The notes: generated by a model not told the origin, from the sequence alone. 64,000 bases of DNA from Flavobacterium psychroterrae (GCF_018380615.1 NZ_JAGYVZ010000012.1:62001-126000), one strand, 5' to 3'. Shown: positions 16,363-25,428, numbered from the stretch's first letter. Numbers and translations: made by a program.

Positions 16363-16935
16363 ATGAAAACTACAGATAGTAAAAAAGAGACTGCTTCGAA
16401 ACCAGAAGTAAAAAAAGGAGTAACAAAACCAAAATCAAATGCAGCATCAGGATTGACGGAATTGTTTGAAGATGGACTAAAGGATATTTATTGGGCAGAG
16501 AAGGCTTTGACAAAAGCATTGCCTTTAATGGCTAAAAATGCAACATCGCCTGAATTAATCGATGCAATAAACAATCACCTTATCGAAACAGAGGAGCAAA
16601 TCGTGCGTTTAGAGCAAGTGTTTGATATTATTGCTAAGAAAGCCTCAGCAAAAAAATGCGACGCCATGGAAGGCTTAATTGAAGAGGGAAAAGGAATTCT
16701 TGAAGAAACCGAAATAGGAGTGGTGCGTGATGCAGGAATTATTGCGGCAAGCCAAAAAATCGAACATTATGAAATTGCAACTTACGGAACTTTGAGACAG
16801 TTTGCAGAAACGCTTGGTTTACCAGATGCTGCTGCTTTATTAGAGCTGACTCTTGACGAAGAAAAAGGCGCAGATAAAAAACTAACAGAAGTTGCTGTAA
16901 ATGCCGTAAATCTTGAAGCGGCCGAAGCTGATTAA
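16363..16935 (+). CDS. Ferritin-like DUF892 (YciE/YciF) protein
   Basis: A 190-residue protein. The first 30 residues are a Lys-rich flexible segment. From about residue 30 it is a DUF892 four-helix bundle: LTELFEDGLKDIYWAEKALTKA, HLIETEEQIVRLEQVF, and C-terminal SQKIEHYEIATYGTL with LTLDEEKGADKKLTEVA. These carry the Glu and His ligands of the ferritin-like di-metal site. Family members (YciE, YciF) are induced by stress. The reaction is not established. It is cytosolic, stands alone, and ends at a good terminator. Confidence 0.93.
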   Translation: MKTTDSKKETASKPEVKKGVTKPKSNAASGLTELFEDGLKDIYWAEKALTKALPLMAKNATSPELIDAINNHLIETEEQIVRLEQVFDIIAKKASAKKCDAMEGLIEEGKGILEETEIGVVRDAGIIAASQKIEHYEIATYGTLRQFAETLGLPDAAALLELTLDEEKGADKKLTEVAVNAVNLEAAEAD

Positions 16936-16955
16936 TATAAAACAAAACAGGATAT

Positions 16956-16986
16956 AAAGTGCAGCCTGAAAAACTGCACTTTTTTA
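16956..16986 (+). terminator. Terminator after DUF892 gene
   Basis: A 9-bp stem (AAAGTGCAG with CTGCACTTT) closes a 9-base loop and is followed by a T run. Confidence 0.88.
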
Positions 16987-17010
16987 GTTTATAATCTAAA
17001 AAGTAATATT

Positions 17011-17742
17011 ATGCCCGAAGGTCCATCCATATTAATCCTAAAAGAAGATGTGCAGCAATTTACCGGTCAGAAAATTTTAACTGTTTCCGGAAATAGCGCA
17101 ATAGATATTCAACGCCTGAACAACAAAACAATACTTGCCTTTAAAACCTGGGGGAAAAACTTTTTAATTTGTTTTGACGATTTTTCCGTTAAAATTCATT
17201 TGCTCATGTTTGGGACTTATCGAGTCAATGAACGGAAAGAAACTGAGCCAAGATTAAGTTTGGGTTTTGATGACGGAGAAATTAATTTCTATACCTGTTC
17301 CGTTAAAATTTTAGAAGGCGATGTCAATCAATATTACGATTGGAGTGTTGACGTGATGAATGAAAATTGGGATCCCAAAAAAGCAAAGCGAAATCTCAAT
17401 TTAATTCCAACCCAAATGATTTGCGATGCAGTTCTCGATCAGGATATTTTTTCGGGAGTAGGGAACATTATTAAAAATGAAGTTTTATATCGATGCCGAA
17501 TTCATCCCGAATCTTTAGTTGGAAAAATCCCATCAGAAAAACTCGATGAGCTTATCGCCGAATGTTCAATTTATAGTTTCGAATTCCTGTATTGGAAAAA
17601 GAAATTTGAATTAAAAAAACATTGGCTCGCTCATACTAAAAAAACGTGCCTGAGATGTAATCTTCCTTTTGTGAAAAAACAGACAGGTAAAAAAAAGAGG
17701 AGAAGTTTTTTTTGTACTAACTGCCAACAATTACACATATGA
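17011..17742 (+). CDS. Fpg/Nei family DNA glycosylase (endonuclease VIII-like)
   Basis: A 243-residue base-excision repair enzyme that removes oxidised bases and nicks the DNA. It begins MPEGPS, the hallmark of the family, where Pro2 is the nucleophile after Met removal and Glu3 assists. The central H2TH part includes DQDIFSGVGNIIKNEVLYR. The C-terminal zinc finger is CLRCNLPFVKKQ and CTNCQQ (four Cys). The length is slightly short for the family but complete. The stop overlaps the start of the next gene by four bases (ATGA), so both are translated from one message. Confidence 0.92.
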   Translation: MPEGPSILILKEDVQQFTGQKILTVSGNSAIDIQRLNNKTILAFKTWGKNFLICFDDFSVKIHLLMFGTYRVNERKETEPRLSLGFDDGEINFYTCSVKILEGDVNQYYDWSVDVMNENWDPKKAKRNLNLIPTQMICDAVLDQDIFSGVGNIIKNEVLYRCRIHPESLVGKIPSEKLDELIAECSIYSFEFLYWKKKFELKKHWLAHTKKTCLRCNLPFVKKQTGKKKRRSFFCTNCQQLHI

Positions 17743-18452
17743 AAAATGAAGTTCAAATAGGCTGTTCAAGTTTCAATAATCGGTTTTGGAAGGGGATTTT
17801 CTACCCTGACAACCTGTCATCTTCTAAGATGTTCGAGTTTTATTGCCAGCATTTTAGCACGTATGAGTTCAACGGAAGCTTTTACAAGTTTCCAACAGTC
17901 AGAGTGTTTCAGAATTGGTACAATAAAACGCCGGAAAATTTTATTTTTTCGGTAAAAGCACCCAAAGAAATTACACATTTTAACAAGTTTGAAGATTGCC
18001 AGGATCGAATTAATGAGTTCTATAATGTCTGCGAAACAGGTTTAAAAGAGAAATTAGGCTGTGTTTTGTTTCAATTTCCACCGAGTTATCATTTTAGCAT
18101 CGAAAAACTGCATAGAATCATCGATAATTTGGATTTAAAGTTCAAAAATGTAATTGAATTTCGTCATATAAGTTGGTGGAATCAGGAAGTCTGGGACACC
18201 TTTCGTGAAAACAATATTACGTTCTGCAGCGTTAGTCATCCGCAATTACCAGACACGATTTTTACAGATTTCCCTCTGATTTTTATCAGACTTCACGGAA
18301 AATCTAAGATGTTTTACTCAAGTTATTCACCTGAAGAATTACTTTATATAAAAGATGCAATACATTTAAAATCAGCGTTTGTTTACTTTAATAATACCGC
18401 AAGTGAAGCAGGGATTTTGAATGCTTTACAGTTAAAACATATGTTGGAATAA
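17739..18452 (+). CDS. DUF72 protein
   Basis: A 237-residue TIM-barrel-like DUF72 protein. Recognisable motifs are IGCSSFNNRFWKG and FYPDNL near the N-terminus, EFNGSFYKFPT, FIFSVKAPKEITHF, VIEFRHISWW and FIRLHGKS. No activity is firmly assigned to DUF72. It is translationally coupled to the DNA glycosylase by a 4-bp overlap, which suggests a role in nucleic-acid repair or stress, as an inference only. It is cytosolic. Confidence 0.93.
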   Translation: MKNEVQIGCSSFNNRFWKGIFYPDNLSSSKMFEFYCQHFSTYEFNGSFYKFPTVRVFQNWYNKTPENFIFSVKAPKEITHFNKFEDCQDRINEFYNVCETGLKEKLGCVLFQFPPSYHFSIEKLHRIIDNLDLKFKNVIEFRHISWWNQEVWDTFRENNITFCSVSHPQLPDTIFTDFPLIFIRLHGKSKMFYSSYSPEELLYIKDAIHLKSAFVYFNNTASEAGILNALQLKHMLE

Positions 18453-18539
18453 TGTTTTTCGCATTTTTGCAATTTAACTTTCGTTAAGACGAAAATAGGA
18501 TGAGATAAAGTAGTGAGTAGTTTTGAATTATGTGCCCGC

Positions 18540-18640
18540 TTTGTCGTTCTGAGGAACGAAGAATCTTCGTTAGTAACTCCGTTGCAATTGTTACGAATGT
18601 AGAGTTTCTTGCTGAGATTCTTCGTTTTTCAGAATGACAA
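18540..18640. repeat. Inverted repeat, GTCATTCTGA dispersed family
   Basis: The left arm (TTTGTCGTTCTGAGGAACGA and on to 18565) is mirrored by the right arm (18616-18640, TTCTTCGTTTTTCAGAATGA). The family recurs as GTCATCCTGA-type words at 14953, 25320 and 43193. The gap 18453-18777 holds no gene. Confidence 0.65.
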
Positions 18641-18695
18641 TATTGGGCTATTGTGGGTTTGTGGAAGCTTGTAAATAACATTAAAAATGACAATA

Positions 18696-18747
18696 AAAAA
18701 ACGCAAAGCTCTCTAAGAAATTAATCTTAGCTAGCTTTGCGTTTTTT
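18696..18747 (-). terminator. Terminator of the PNPOx-like gene, possibly bidirectional
   Basis: A 15-bp stem (AAAAAACGCAAAGCT with AGCTTTGCGTTTTTT) encloses a second small hairpin CTAAGA/TCTTAG. The T tract is present on either strand. It lies 31 bp past the minus-strand stop and 244 bp past the DUF72 stop. Confidence 0.85.
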
Positions 18748-18777
18748 ACTTTTCGGTTAAAATATGCTGCCAATAAA

Positions 18778-19278
18778 TTACAGTTTCAAATTACCTTCAA
18801 TACCGTCATCCATTGTTTTTCCGGTTACAAATGCAGTCGCCATTTTTGCGATAGCAACCATTTTCCCGTTTTTATTGTTCCAGTAATAACCATCTTCAGG
18901 AACTACTTTTATGACACTTAAATTGGGATCATCTTCGCCTCCTGGCATCCAGACTTTCACAATTGGGTCGTATAATTCTTTAATCGTTTCTCTGTCATAT
19001 TCAATACTTGCAGTTCCGTGAATAGTAAGAAATTTATCGTGTGGTTCAGCGAAGAATAATTCCACTTGAGGATTTAAAGTAATCTCAGCATTGTGCGTGC
19101 TGTTTCTGTCAGACAAAAACCAAAGCTGACCTAAATCATCAATTTTCTGAACAGACATTGGGCGCGATTGCAATCTATATTCGTCGTATGTACAAAACAT
19201 ACATGTTTTAATATTTTCTGCAAGATCTTTGATTTTATCTACTGCAAATTCGTCTGTAAGGTCTTTATGATCTCCCAT
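18778..19278 (-). CDS. Pyridoxamine 5'-phosphate oxidase-like protein (general stress protein 26 type)
   Basis: A 166-residue split-barrel flavin-binding family protein. Typical segments are KTCMFCTYDEYRLQSRPMSV, LGQLWFLSDRNSTHNAEI and FFAEPHDKFLTIHGTASI, followed by a C-terminal stretch on MPGGEDDPNLSVIKVVPEDG. Members of this subgroup (general stress protein 26) bind FMN or related cofactors. Their substrate is mostly unknown. It is cytosolic. The gene belongs by content to the surrounding stress-type cluster and has its own terminator. No -7 box is obvious upstream. Confidence 0.9.
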   Translation of the reverse strand: MGDHKDLTDEFAVDKIKDLAENIKTCMFCTYDEYRLQSRPMSVQKIDDLGQLWFLSDRNSTHNAEITLNPQVELFFAEPHDKFLTIHGTASIEYDRETIKELYDPIVKVWMPGGEDDPNLSVIKVVPEDGYYWNNKNGKMVAIAKMATAFVTGKTMDDGIEGNLKL

Positions 19279-19475
19279 AATATTTTATTTTTTAATTTTT
19301 AATTATTTAAATAAACCCTTTAAAAGTCTCATTATATGAGTTGTATAATAAGAGGTTTTACTTGAAATTTTCTATTAGTAAAATTGCTGTTTTTATATCT
19401 TTTTCGTTTACACAATTAGATTTAAAAATTATGAGATTTCAATTATTAATTTTTTTTATGATAAAGTAAAATAAA

Positions 19476-19505
19476 TTGATTAATTTATATTTTTGGTTAT
19501 CTTTG
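19476..19505 (+). promoter_or_regulatory. Bacteroidota sigma-ABfr-type promoter of the response regulator
   Basis: TTG at 19476-19478, a spacer of exactly 19 nt, then TATCTTTG at 19498-19505. This is a textbook match to TTG-N19-TAnnTTTG. It puts the start of transcription after 19505, so the start codon is ATG 19538 and not the earlier in-frame codons. Confidence 0.75.
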
Positions 19506-19537
19506 TTAAAGAAAAATACCCAATTACAAAACGCCCC

Positions 19538-19969
19538 ATGACTGATTTTACTATATTTTATACTGATGATGATGAAGATGATTTGAGCATTTTTACAGAT
19601 GCAGTAGAATCTTTACCAAAGAAAGTACAGCTTAAGACCTATTCAGGAGGTGAAAAGTTATTAAATGCAATTTACAATCCTCCGCCAACTCCACATGTTG
19701 TTTTTTTAGATCTGAACATGCCGGGAAAAAACGGTTTTGATGTTTTGACAGAACTTAGGAATTCAGACCCGAAAAGTGATATTCCGGTAATTATATTCTC
19801 AACTTCAAACGAGCCAAGTATTATCGAAAGATGTCGCAATTTAGGTGCTAATTACTTCATTACAAAGCCGGTTTTAATGAAAGATATCATAAGATCAATA
19901 GAACACGCACTAGAAATTGATTGGAAAAAATTCAATCCAACAGATAAAAACTTTGTTTATAAAACATAA
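19538..19969 (+). CDS. Single-domain response regulator (Rcp1-like)
   Basis: A 143-residue receiver domain with no output domain. The acidic pocket is TDDDEDD near the N-terminus, the phospho-acceptor is the Asp of VVFLDLNMPGKNG, the switch Thr/Ser is in IIFSTSN and the Lys in FITKPV. The start at 19538 follows a strong promoter. It probably takes phosphate from a multi-PAS kinase; the convergent kinase gene ends only five bases away. It is cytosolic. Confidence 0.93.
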   Translation: MTDFTIFYTDDDEDDLSIFTDAVESLPKKVQLKTYSGGEKLLNAIYNPPPTPHVVFLDLNMPGKNGFDVLTELRNSDPKSDIPVIIFSTSNEPSIIERCRNLGANYFITKPVLMKDIIRSIEHALEIDWKKFNPTDKNFVYKT

Positions 19970-19974
19970 GTGAA

Positions 19975-22900
19975 TTACTGTAATTCAGGAATATATATAT
20001 CAAAAGTGGCGCCTTTATCTTTTTCGCCACTTGCCGTTATAAGTCCTTTATGGTTTTCTACAATCTTTTTTACAATAGCCAGGCCAATTCCTGTTCCTGC
20101 AAATTCACTTTCAGTATTTAAACGCTGAAAAACTTCAAATATGCGTTCTTTATATTCGGCATTAAAACCAATTCCATTATCCGAAATCTGAAGATGGTAG
20201 TAGGTTTTATCAGGATAATTTATATCTTTTTTAATATCTTTTCCTTTGATGCTTTTTGCCTTAATTTCAATAAAAGGCGGAATATTTTTTTTGGAAAATT
20301 TTAGCGCATTTCCAACTAAGTTATGAAGCAATTGCCTAAACTGGAACGGAATTATAGTTGCTTCGCCTAAAGGCTGAAAATTAACAACTGCATTTTTTTC
20401 CTCAATACGATCAGAGAAATCACTTAAAATCTCCTCGGCAATGTCGTCTAAATTTGTTTTTACAAACACTCTTTCTGCTGAGTTTGTTCTCGAATATTCT
20501 AAAAGATCCTGTATTAAAGTCTGCATTCTTTTGGCTGCAAACTCAATTCGGTTTAAGTAAGTTTTGGCTTTCGCCGAAATATTTTGCTCATCTAAATCAG
20601 ACAATCTACTGGCAAAAGTCTGGATTTTACGCAGTGGTTCCTGCAAATCATGACTTGAAATATAAGCGAAAGACTGAAGCTCAATATTCATGTTGATAAG
20701 GTCTTTGTTTTTGAGTTCTAATTGTGCGGTACGCTCCTGAACTTCTTTTTCCAGCTGATTTGAAAAATTCTTTTGATCTTGAATATCAGTACTTGTTCCA
20801 ACCCACATTTGAATATTGCCGTTAGTATCTTTTTGAGCGATTGCACGGCTTAATTGCCATCTGTATTCCCCATCATAGCGACGAAAACGATGTTCCAGTA
20901 AAAAGTCATTTCCAGTTTTTATAGCTTCTGTCCATGCAGTAACATTTGCTTCGCGATCATCGGGATGTACAATTTGAAGCCATCCTTTTTTCACAATTTC
21001 GTCTACAGGCATTCCGGAATATGTAAAAACAGATTCATTAAAATAATTCAAATTACCAAGTGCATCACTCGTCCAGATATGCTGCGGCATAGAGTTGGCG
21101 AGAAGCCTGAACTTAGCTTCACTTTCCATCAAAACCTGCTGATTATTTTTTTCATCAGTAATATCCATGACAGTACCCAGCATTTTTACAGGATTTTTAT
21201 CTTCATCATAAAATATTTTTCCGTGCGCCCTGATCCATGAAACAGAATCATCGGGTTTTATGATACGCAATTCATATTTGTATATACTTGTTTTAAGAGC
21301 CGTTTGAAACGCTTCTTTTAAAATAATTTTATCGTCAGGATGAAATTGACGGTGAATTTCAGACCGCGTTATTTTTAATGCCTTATCATGTCCAAAAATA
21401 GTGGGCAAATTCTCTGAATAGATTAATTCCTGCGTGGGCACATTTAGATCCCAAGTAGCAATTTGAGCAATTTCGGCGGCTAGTCGTGCCCTTTGTTCTG
21501 CGGTTTCAACCTTTTTACGGGCTTCTACTTTTGCTGTTACATCATTTACGTTAACCATAACACCGGATGCGTTTCCTTCTTTTTCAAGTAACGGAGTGTA
21601 TTGATAATCAAAGTAAAACTTTTTAAGATCCCCTTTAATATTTACATAAGCAAGTGATTCATTTTCTGTAATAATTTTTTTGTCAAGCACTACTTGATCT
21701 AATAGTTCAGAATATTTTTGTTCTAATAATTCAGGAAATATTTCAAGAATAGGTTTTCCAATAGTTTCATCTTCATTTCTTTGCCAGATCGTTTTCATCA
21801 TGGCATTATTTGCCATTTCAATAATATGATCTTTTCCTCTAAAAATTGCCATCGCAATAGGAGAATCCATTACCAGATTACGAAAAGCCTGTTCACTTTC
21901 AGTCAAAAGATAACGTGCTTTTACGGCTTCTGTAACTTCATAAGTCACAATTATCACGCCTTCGATGGTATCATTTTCATCTTTTAAAGGATGAAAAACC
22001 AAATTAAAATAACAAATTTCCTGTTTACCATGACGATTTAAAGTTACCTCTAATTCATCAGTATAATACGGAATTCCGTTTTTATATACTTTTGAAAGTA
22101 AAGGAAAAACGGCATCTTTGGCTTTAGGAACAGGTTTGAATACAGGCTTATTTAAAACTTCATCTTCCGTTTTATCTATGATTTGAAGATAAGTAGGATT
22201 TGCCATTTCAACAATTAAATCAGCACCTTTGAGAATCGCAATCCCAAGCGGAAGCTGCTTTACAGTATCTCTAAAACGCTTTTCGCTTTCTTCCACAACA
22301 GTTCTGGCAATAACTTGCATTGTTACATCATTTGCAATAGCCACAATCCCGGAAATTGTTCCGTCAGGTTCTTTTAATGCTTCATAAACAACATTAATAA
22401 ATGTGTTTTCTACCTTGCCTTTGCGCGTTAGTTTTACGGGAAGTTCATAAGCTGTAAAACGTTCTCCGGTAGTGTAAACATTTAGTAAAACATCTTCTAA
22501 GCCTTGTCCGGTAACTTCTGGTAATGCTTCAAAAACGGGTCTGTTGATAACATCTTCTATTTTTCGTTCCCAGATTTCCAGCATTAATTCGTTCGCAATC
22601 TCAATAATATAATCCTTTCCTCTAAATATGCACATGGCATTTGGAGTCTGTAAAATATTGTCTTTGTAACGCGTATTACTGGTTTCTAAATTCTGAACTA
22701 ACTTTACTTTTTCGGTAGTTTCGTCACAAATTACAAGAACTCCGGCTATTTTACCGTCATCATTATTTACGGGACTATAACTAAAAGTCCAGTAAACATC
22801 TTCTATTTTTCCGTTACGATATATGGGTAGTAATTGATTTTCATGCCAGGTTGCTTCGCCCTCAGTAAGAACCTGATCAATTAAAGGTTTTATAAAATCC

Positions 22901-23184
22901 CAGATTTCCGGCCAATATTCAGCGCCTTTTTGTCCTAATATTGCAGGATGTTTTCCGTCATTGCCAAGGCTTGGGCGATATGCGTCATTGTAGAAACAAA
23001 TATGGTCAGGTCCCCAAAACAGAAACATTGGGAATTTTGAATTTAACAAAATACCTAAAGTAGTACGTAAACTTTGAGGCCATAATTCAACAGGACCAAT
23101 AGATGTTTTACTCCAGTCTTTATCGCGGGTTAAAGATCCCATTTCGCCTCCTTTGGCTAGGAAATCGTGATTTACAGTATTCAT
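19975..23184 (-). CDS. Multi-PAS cytosolic histidine kinase
   Basis: A 1069-residue sensor kinase with no transmembrane segment. About six PAS domains can be read in order: an N-terminal one (TTLGILLNSKFPMFLFWGPD), three further related ones each containing a GKDYIIEIAN/GADLIVEMAN-like word (around 175, 320 and 440), then two PAS_3 types (HPDDKIILKEA near 630; HPDDREANVTAW near 750). A coiled coil leads to the HisKA domain with His845 in SSHDLQEPLRK, and the HATPase domain shows NLVGNALKFS, DNGIGF and GTGIGLAIVKK. It probably senses small molecules or redox through PAS cofactors. Its likely partner is the convergent receiver gene. Confidence 0.93.
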   Translation of the reverse strand: MNTVNHDFLAKGGEMGSLTRDKDWSKTSIGPVELWPQSLRTTLGILLNSKFPMFLFWGPDHICFYNDAYRPSLGNDGKHPAILGQKGAEYWPEIWDFIKPLIDQVLTEGEATWHENQLLPIYRNGKIEDVYWTFSYSPVNNDDGKIAGVLVICDETTEKVKLVQNLETSNTRYKDNILQTPNAMCIFRGKDYIIEIANELMLEIWERKIEDVINRPVFEALPEVTGQGLEDVLLNVYTTGERFTAYELPVKLTRKGKVENTFINVVYEALKEPDGTISGIVAIANDVTMQVIARTVVEESEKRFRDTVKQLPLGIAILKGADLIVEMANPTYLQIIDKTEDEVLNKPVFKPVPKAKDAVFPLLSKVYKNGIPYYTDELEVTLNRHGKQEICYFNLVFHPLKDENDTIEGVIIVTYEVTEAVKARYLLTESEQAFRNLVMDSPIAMAIFRGKDHIIEMANNAMMKTIWQRNEDETIGKPILEIFPELLEQKYSELLDQVVLDKKIITENESLAYVNIKGDLKKFYFDYQYTPLLEKEGNASGVMVNVNDVTAKVEARKKVETAEQRARLAAEIAQIATWDLNVPTQELIYSENLPTIFGHDKALKITRSEIHRQFHPDDKIILKEAFQTALKTSIYKYELRIIKPDDSVSWIRAHGKIFYDEDKNPVKMLGTVMDITDEKNNQQVLMESEAKFRLLANSMPQHIWTSDALGNLNYFNESVFTYSGMPVDEIVKKGWLQIVHPDDREANVTAWTEAIKTGNDFLLEHRFRRYDGEYRWQLSRAIAQKDTNGNIQMWVGTSTDIQDQKNFSNQLEKEVQERTAQLELKNKDLINMNIELQSFAYISSHDLQEPLRKIQTFASRLSDLDEQNISAKAKTYLNRIEFAAKRMQTLIQDLLEYSRTNSAERVFVKTNLDDIAEEILSDFSDRIEEKNAVVNFQPLGEATIIPFQFRQLLHNLVGNALKFSKKNIPPFIEIKAKSIKGKDIKKDINYPDKTYYHLQISDNGIGFNAEYKERIFEVFQRLNTESEFAGTGIGLAIVKKIVENHKGLITASGEKDKGATFDIYIPELQ

Positions 23185-23533
23185 TAAAAGTTATTTTTGT
23201 TTTGTTTAAAACAATAAAAGAGATTCTTTAAATATAATAATTAGTTGTATTTAATTGATTCAATGCATAAAAGCACAGATTTTTTTATTTTTAAAAGGCA
23301 CTTCATTTTTTAAATATATCGCTAATTATTTGAAAGAAATATATTGGTATTATAATGTTTTTTTTGCCCTATAATCTAGGTTTTTACGTGTTTATTATGT
23401 CTATTATTTTATAGTATTTTCCATATTGAATTTGACAGTCTTTAAAATTAGTAAAATAAATAAACATCTCATTTAGTTTTTTTGAATGAGGTAATTTTAA
23501 AATCTATTGAGTTAATTATATCTGTTATGATTG

Positions 23534-23923
23534 ATGAAATTTGAATTATCAACTGATTTGAGAAAATCATTAATTCAGGCAATCATGAAAAAAGAACAAA
23601 AACACGAAACCGACTATATAAAAAAGTACCAAAACGAAGGATATAATACAAATTATTTATTTCAAGATGGATGTTTAATTGATTCAGAATCTAAATATGC
23701 ATATAAACCAGATGAAATATTTATTGTAGCACATCATAGATACGAAGGAATGAGTGATCCGGATGATATGTCAATCTTGTATATAATTGAAACAAAAGAC
23801 AAAAGAAAAGGAACCCATTTAATAGGATATGGCCCTACGGCAGATCTTGAAGAAGCTGAATTTTTCAAGGATATTCCAGAAGAAAATTATTCGACAAATG
23901 CCGATATAAGTGAACTTACATAA
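23534..23923 (+). CDS. Hypothetical protein, 129 aa
   Basis: Not recognised. The ATG at 23534 is preferred over an upstream TTG (23531). The protein is soluble and charged, begins MKFELSTDLRKSLIQAIMKK, and has a conserved-looking core (FIVAHHRYEGMSDPDDMSIL, then IIETKDKRKGTHLIGYGPTA) and an acidic C-terminus. There is no signal peptide. A strong terminator follows. The first seven codons recur at 24228 as a short dead frame. The upstream gap 23185-23533 shows no gene or clear promoter. Confidence 0.7.
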   Translation: MKFELSTDLRKSLIQAIMKKEQKHETDYIKKYQNEGYNTNYLFQDGCLIDSESKYAYKPDEIFIVAHHRYEGMSDPDDMSILYIIETKDKRKGTHLIGYGPTADLEEAEFFKDIPEENYSTNADISELT

Positions 23924-23960
23924 GGAAAAATAGATTAGTATTTTTTTTATTTTGCTGGGG

Positions 23961-24006
23961 AGCAGTTGTTTCAGATTTATCTGGAGCAGCTGCTTTTTTT
24001 TTTTTT
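23961..24006 (+). terminator. Terminator after the 129-aa hypothetical gene
   Basis: A long stem with a few G-U pairs (GCAGTTGTTTCAGA paired with TCTGGAGCAGCTGC, loop TTTA) is followed by a run of more than ten T. Confidence 0.85.
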
Positions 24007-24227
24007 GAAGGTACTGAGTTGCTGAGTTACTAAGGTTCTCAGTTTTTTAGAAAAGGTTCAGAGGTTCATAGGTTTTAAGTTTAAAAGTTTAAAAGTTTAA
24101 AAGTTTTAACCCGTGAAGACCAGTTATATCCGTACAATCCGTGGGCTATCCTAATCCATAAAATCCCTGTCCTTTTAATTATGAAATATCTTACTGAAAT
24201 TGTATAAAGGTTTGATTAGTAATATGT

Positions 24228-24251
24228 ATGAAATTTGAATTATCAAAATAA
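24228..24251 (+). pseudogene. Seven-codon remnant duplicating the start of the 23534 gene
   Basis: The 19-base word ATGAAATTTGAATTATCAA is identical to the start of the gene at 23534, but here it continues for one Lys codon and then TAA. It may be the trace of a partial duplication. A recurring short coding start of unknown use is also possible. Confidence 0.3.
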
Positions 24252-24317
24252 GATAAAAAACCAATTTATATTTTGTACAGAAAAAGTATAAAATAAGTGT
24301 ATTAAAAACCAGCCATT

Positions 24318-25148
24318 ATGAAAAAACTATACTTAAACACAGGCGGATTCAACGCTATTTTTAACGATCTTCAAGAGAGTTTTAATGGTGAATTAACCAC
24401 AATCAATAATGAATACAATTTGACAATTAAATCAAAATGGGCAAAAGGAACTATTACAGGAATTTGTCTTGATAATAATATGTCTCATATTCATTTTGAT
24501 CTTATGTTGACTCAGGATGTATCTATAAGTATGGAATCTTTTCAGGCTGCTCCAATACTTTTTGCTTATTGCGAAAGCGGGAAATTAGCCCATAGTTTTG
24601 GTGCAAATGGTGAGAAAAAAATCATTAAAGAGAATCAAACAGGTGTGCTTAGTAATACATCAGTTATTAATAGTGTTCTTTATTTTGAAAGTCATAAACA
24701 CATTGAATTTTCATTAATAGGAATGCCAACAATGGCATTTACTGAAGATGAAAATCCAGAAATCATTTCTCAATTGAAGAAAAGATTTATAAACGAATCC
24801 GGAAACTATATTTATGTAGGGTCTGAAAACACAAAAATTATAAGTAAATGGCAGGAACTTAAAAAGGTTCCTCAGCAAGGAATTGTTAGAAACTTGCTTA
24901 GAAAAGTGATTTTAAAAGAAATTATTGAAATGGAGATAGCGCAGCATAGTTATAATTATATCAAAACATTTGATCCAATTGTAAATATGGCAACCAGGCA
25001 AATTAATGAGATCAAAAGAATTTCACACATGAATATCTCTGAAGTAATTAGTGCTGCGGGATTAGCGAGCCGCAATTATCTGCCACGTATTTTTAAAGAA
25101 AAACACCTTTTATCATATAAGCCGTACAATCAAAAACTAGCTAGCTAA
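24318..25148 (+). CDS. AraC-like regulator with a degenerate C-terminal domain
   Basis: A 276-residue cytosolic protein. The N-terminal 170 residues resemble the sensor part of AraC proteins. The C-terminal part reads NEIKRISHMNISEVISAAG, then LASRNYLPRIFKEKHLLSYK, which fits the second half of an AraC HTH pair (ISEVISAAGLASRNYLPRIFKEK). The first HTH is not readable in standard form and the protein ends a few residues after the second. It may bind DNA only weakly or act through another protein. No obvious target gene lies downstream on the same strand before its terminator. Confidence 0.65.
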   Translation: MKKLYLNTGGFNAIFNDLQESFNGELTTINNEYNLTIKSKWAKGTITGICLDNNMSHIHFDLMLTQDVSISMESFQAAPILFAYCESGKLAHSFGANGEKKIIKENQTGVLSNTSVINSVLYFESHKHIEFSLIGMPTMAFTEDENPEIISQLKKRFINESGNYIYVGSENTKIISKWQELKKVPQQGIVRNLLRKVILKEIIEMEIAQHSYNYIKTFDPIVNMATRQINEIKRISHMNISEVISAAGLASRNYLPRIFKEKHLLSYKPYNQKLAS

Positions 25149-25176
25149 TAAGCAACACATACACTTTTATCAGACG

Positions 25177-25206
25177 AAAAAACAGCTTTTGACGAGCTGT
25201 TTTTTT
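25177..25206 (+). terminator. Terminator after the AraC-like gene
   Basis: An 11-bp stem (AAAAAACAGCT with AGCTGTTTTTT), loop TTTGACG, then further T. Confidence 0.9.
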
Positions 25207-25248
25207 ATTTTATTTATATAGATGAAGGAATTGCGGGCAGGGAATGAG

Positions 25249-25428
25249 AATGGCACACGGATGACACGGATTCGCTAAAGCGAAAACGCAGATTTAAAAC
25301 AGATTTTTTAATCTCTTTTTGTCATCCTGAGCGAAGTGGAAGGACACGTAAGTAACTCGACAAAGATTGGCGGTTTCAACAAAAAAACTCAGAACCTTAG
25401 TAACTGAGTAAATCAGCACCTTAGCACC
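25249..25428. repeat. Mixed dispersed repeats 3' of SemiSWEET
   Basis: In order: a GGCACACGGATGACACGGAT word (25253-25272), an AAACGCAGATTTAAAACAG stretch, the GTCATCCTGAGCGAAGTGGA family (25320-25339), and the ACTCAGAACCTTAGTAACTG family (25387-25406). The last is inverted relative to its copy at 25694-25735, so the two bracket the SemiSWEET gene. No gene is present. Confidence 0.7.
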
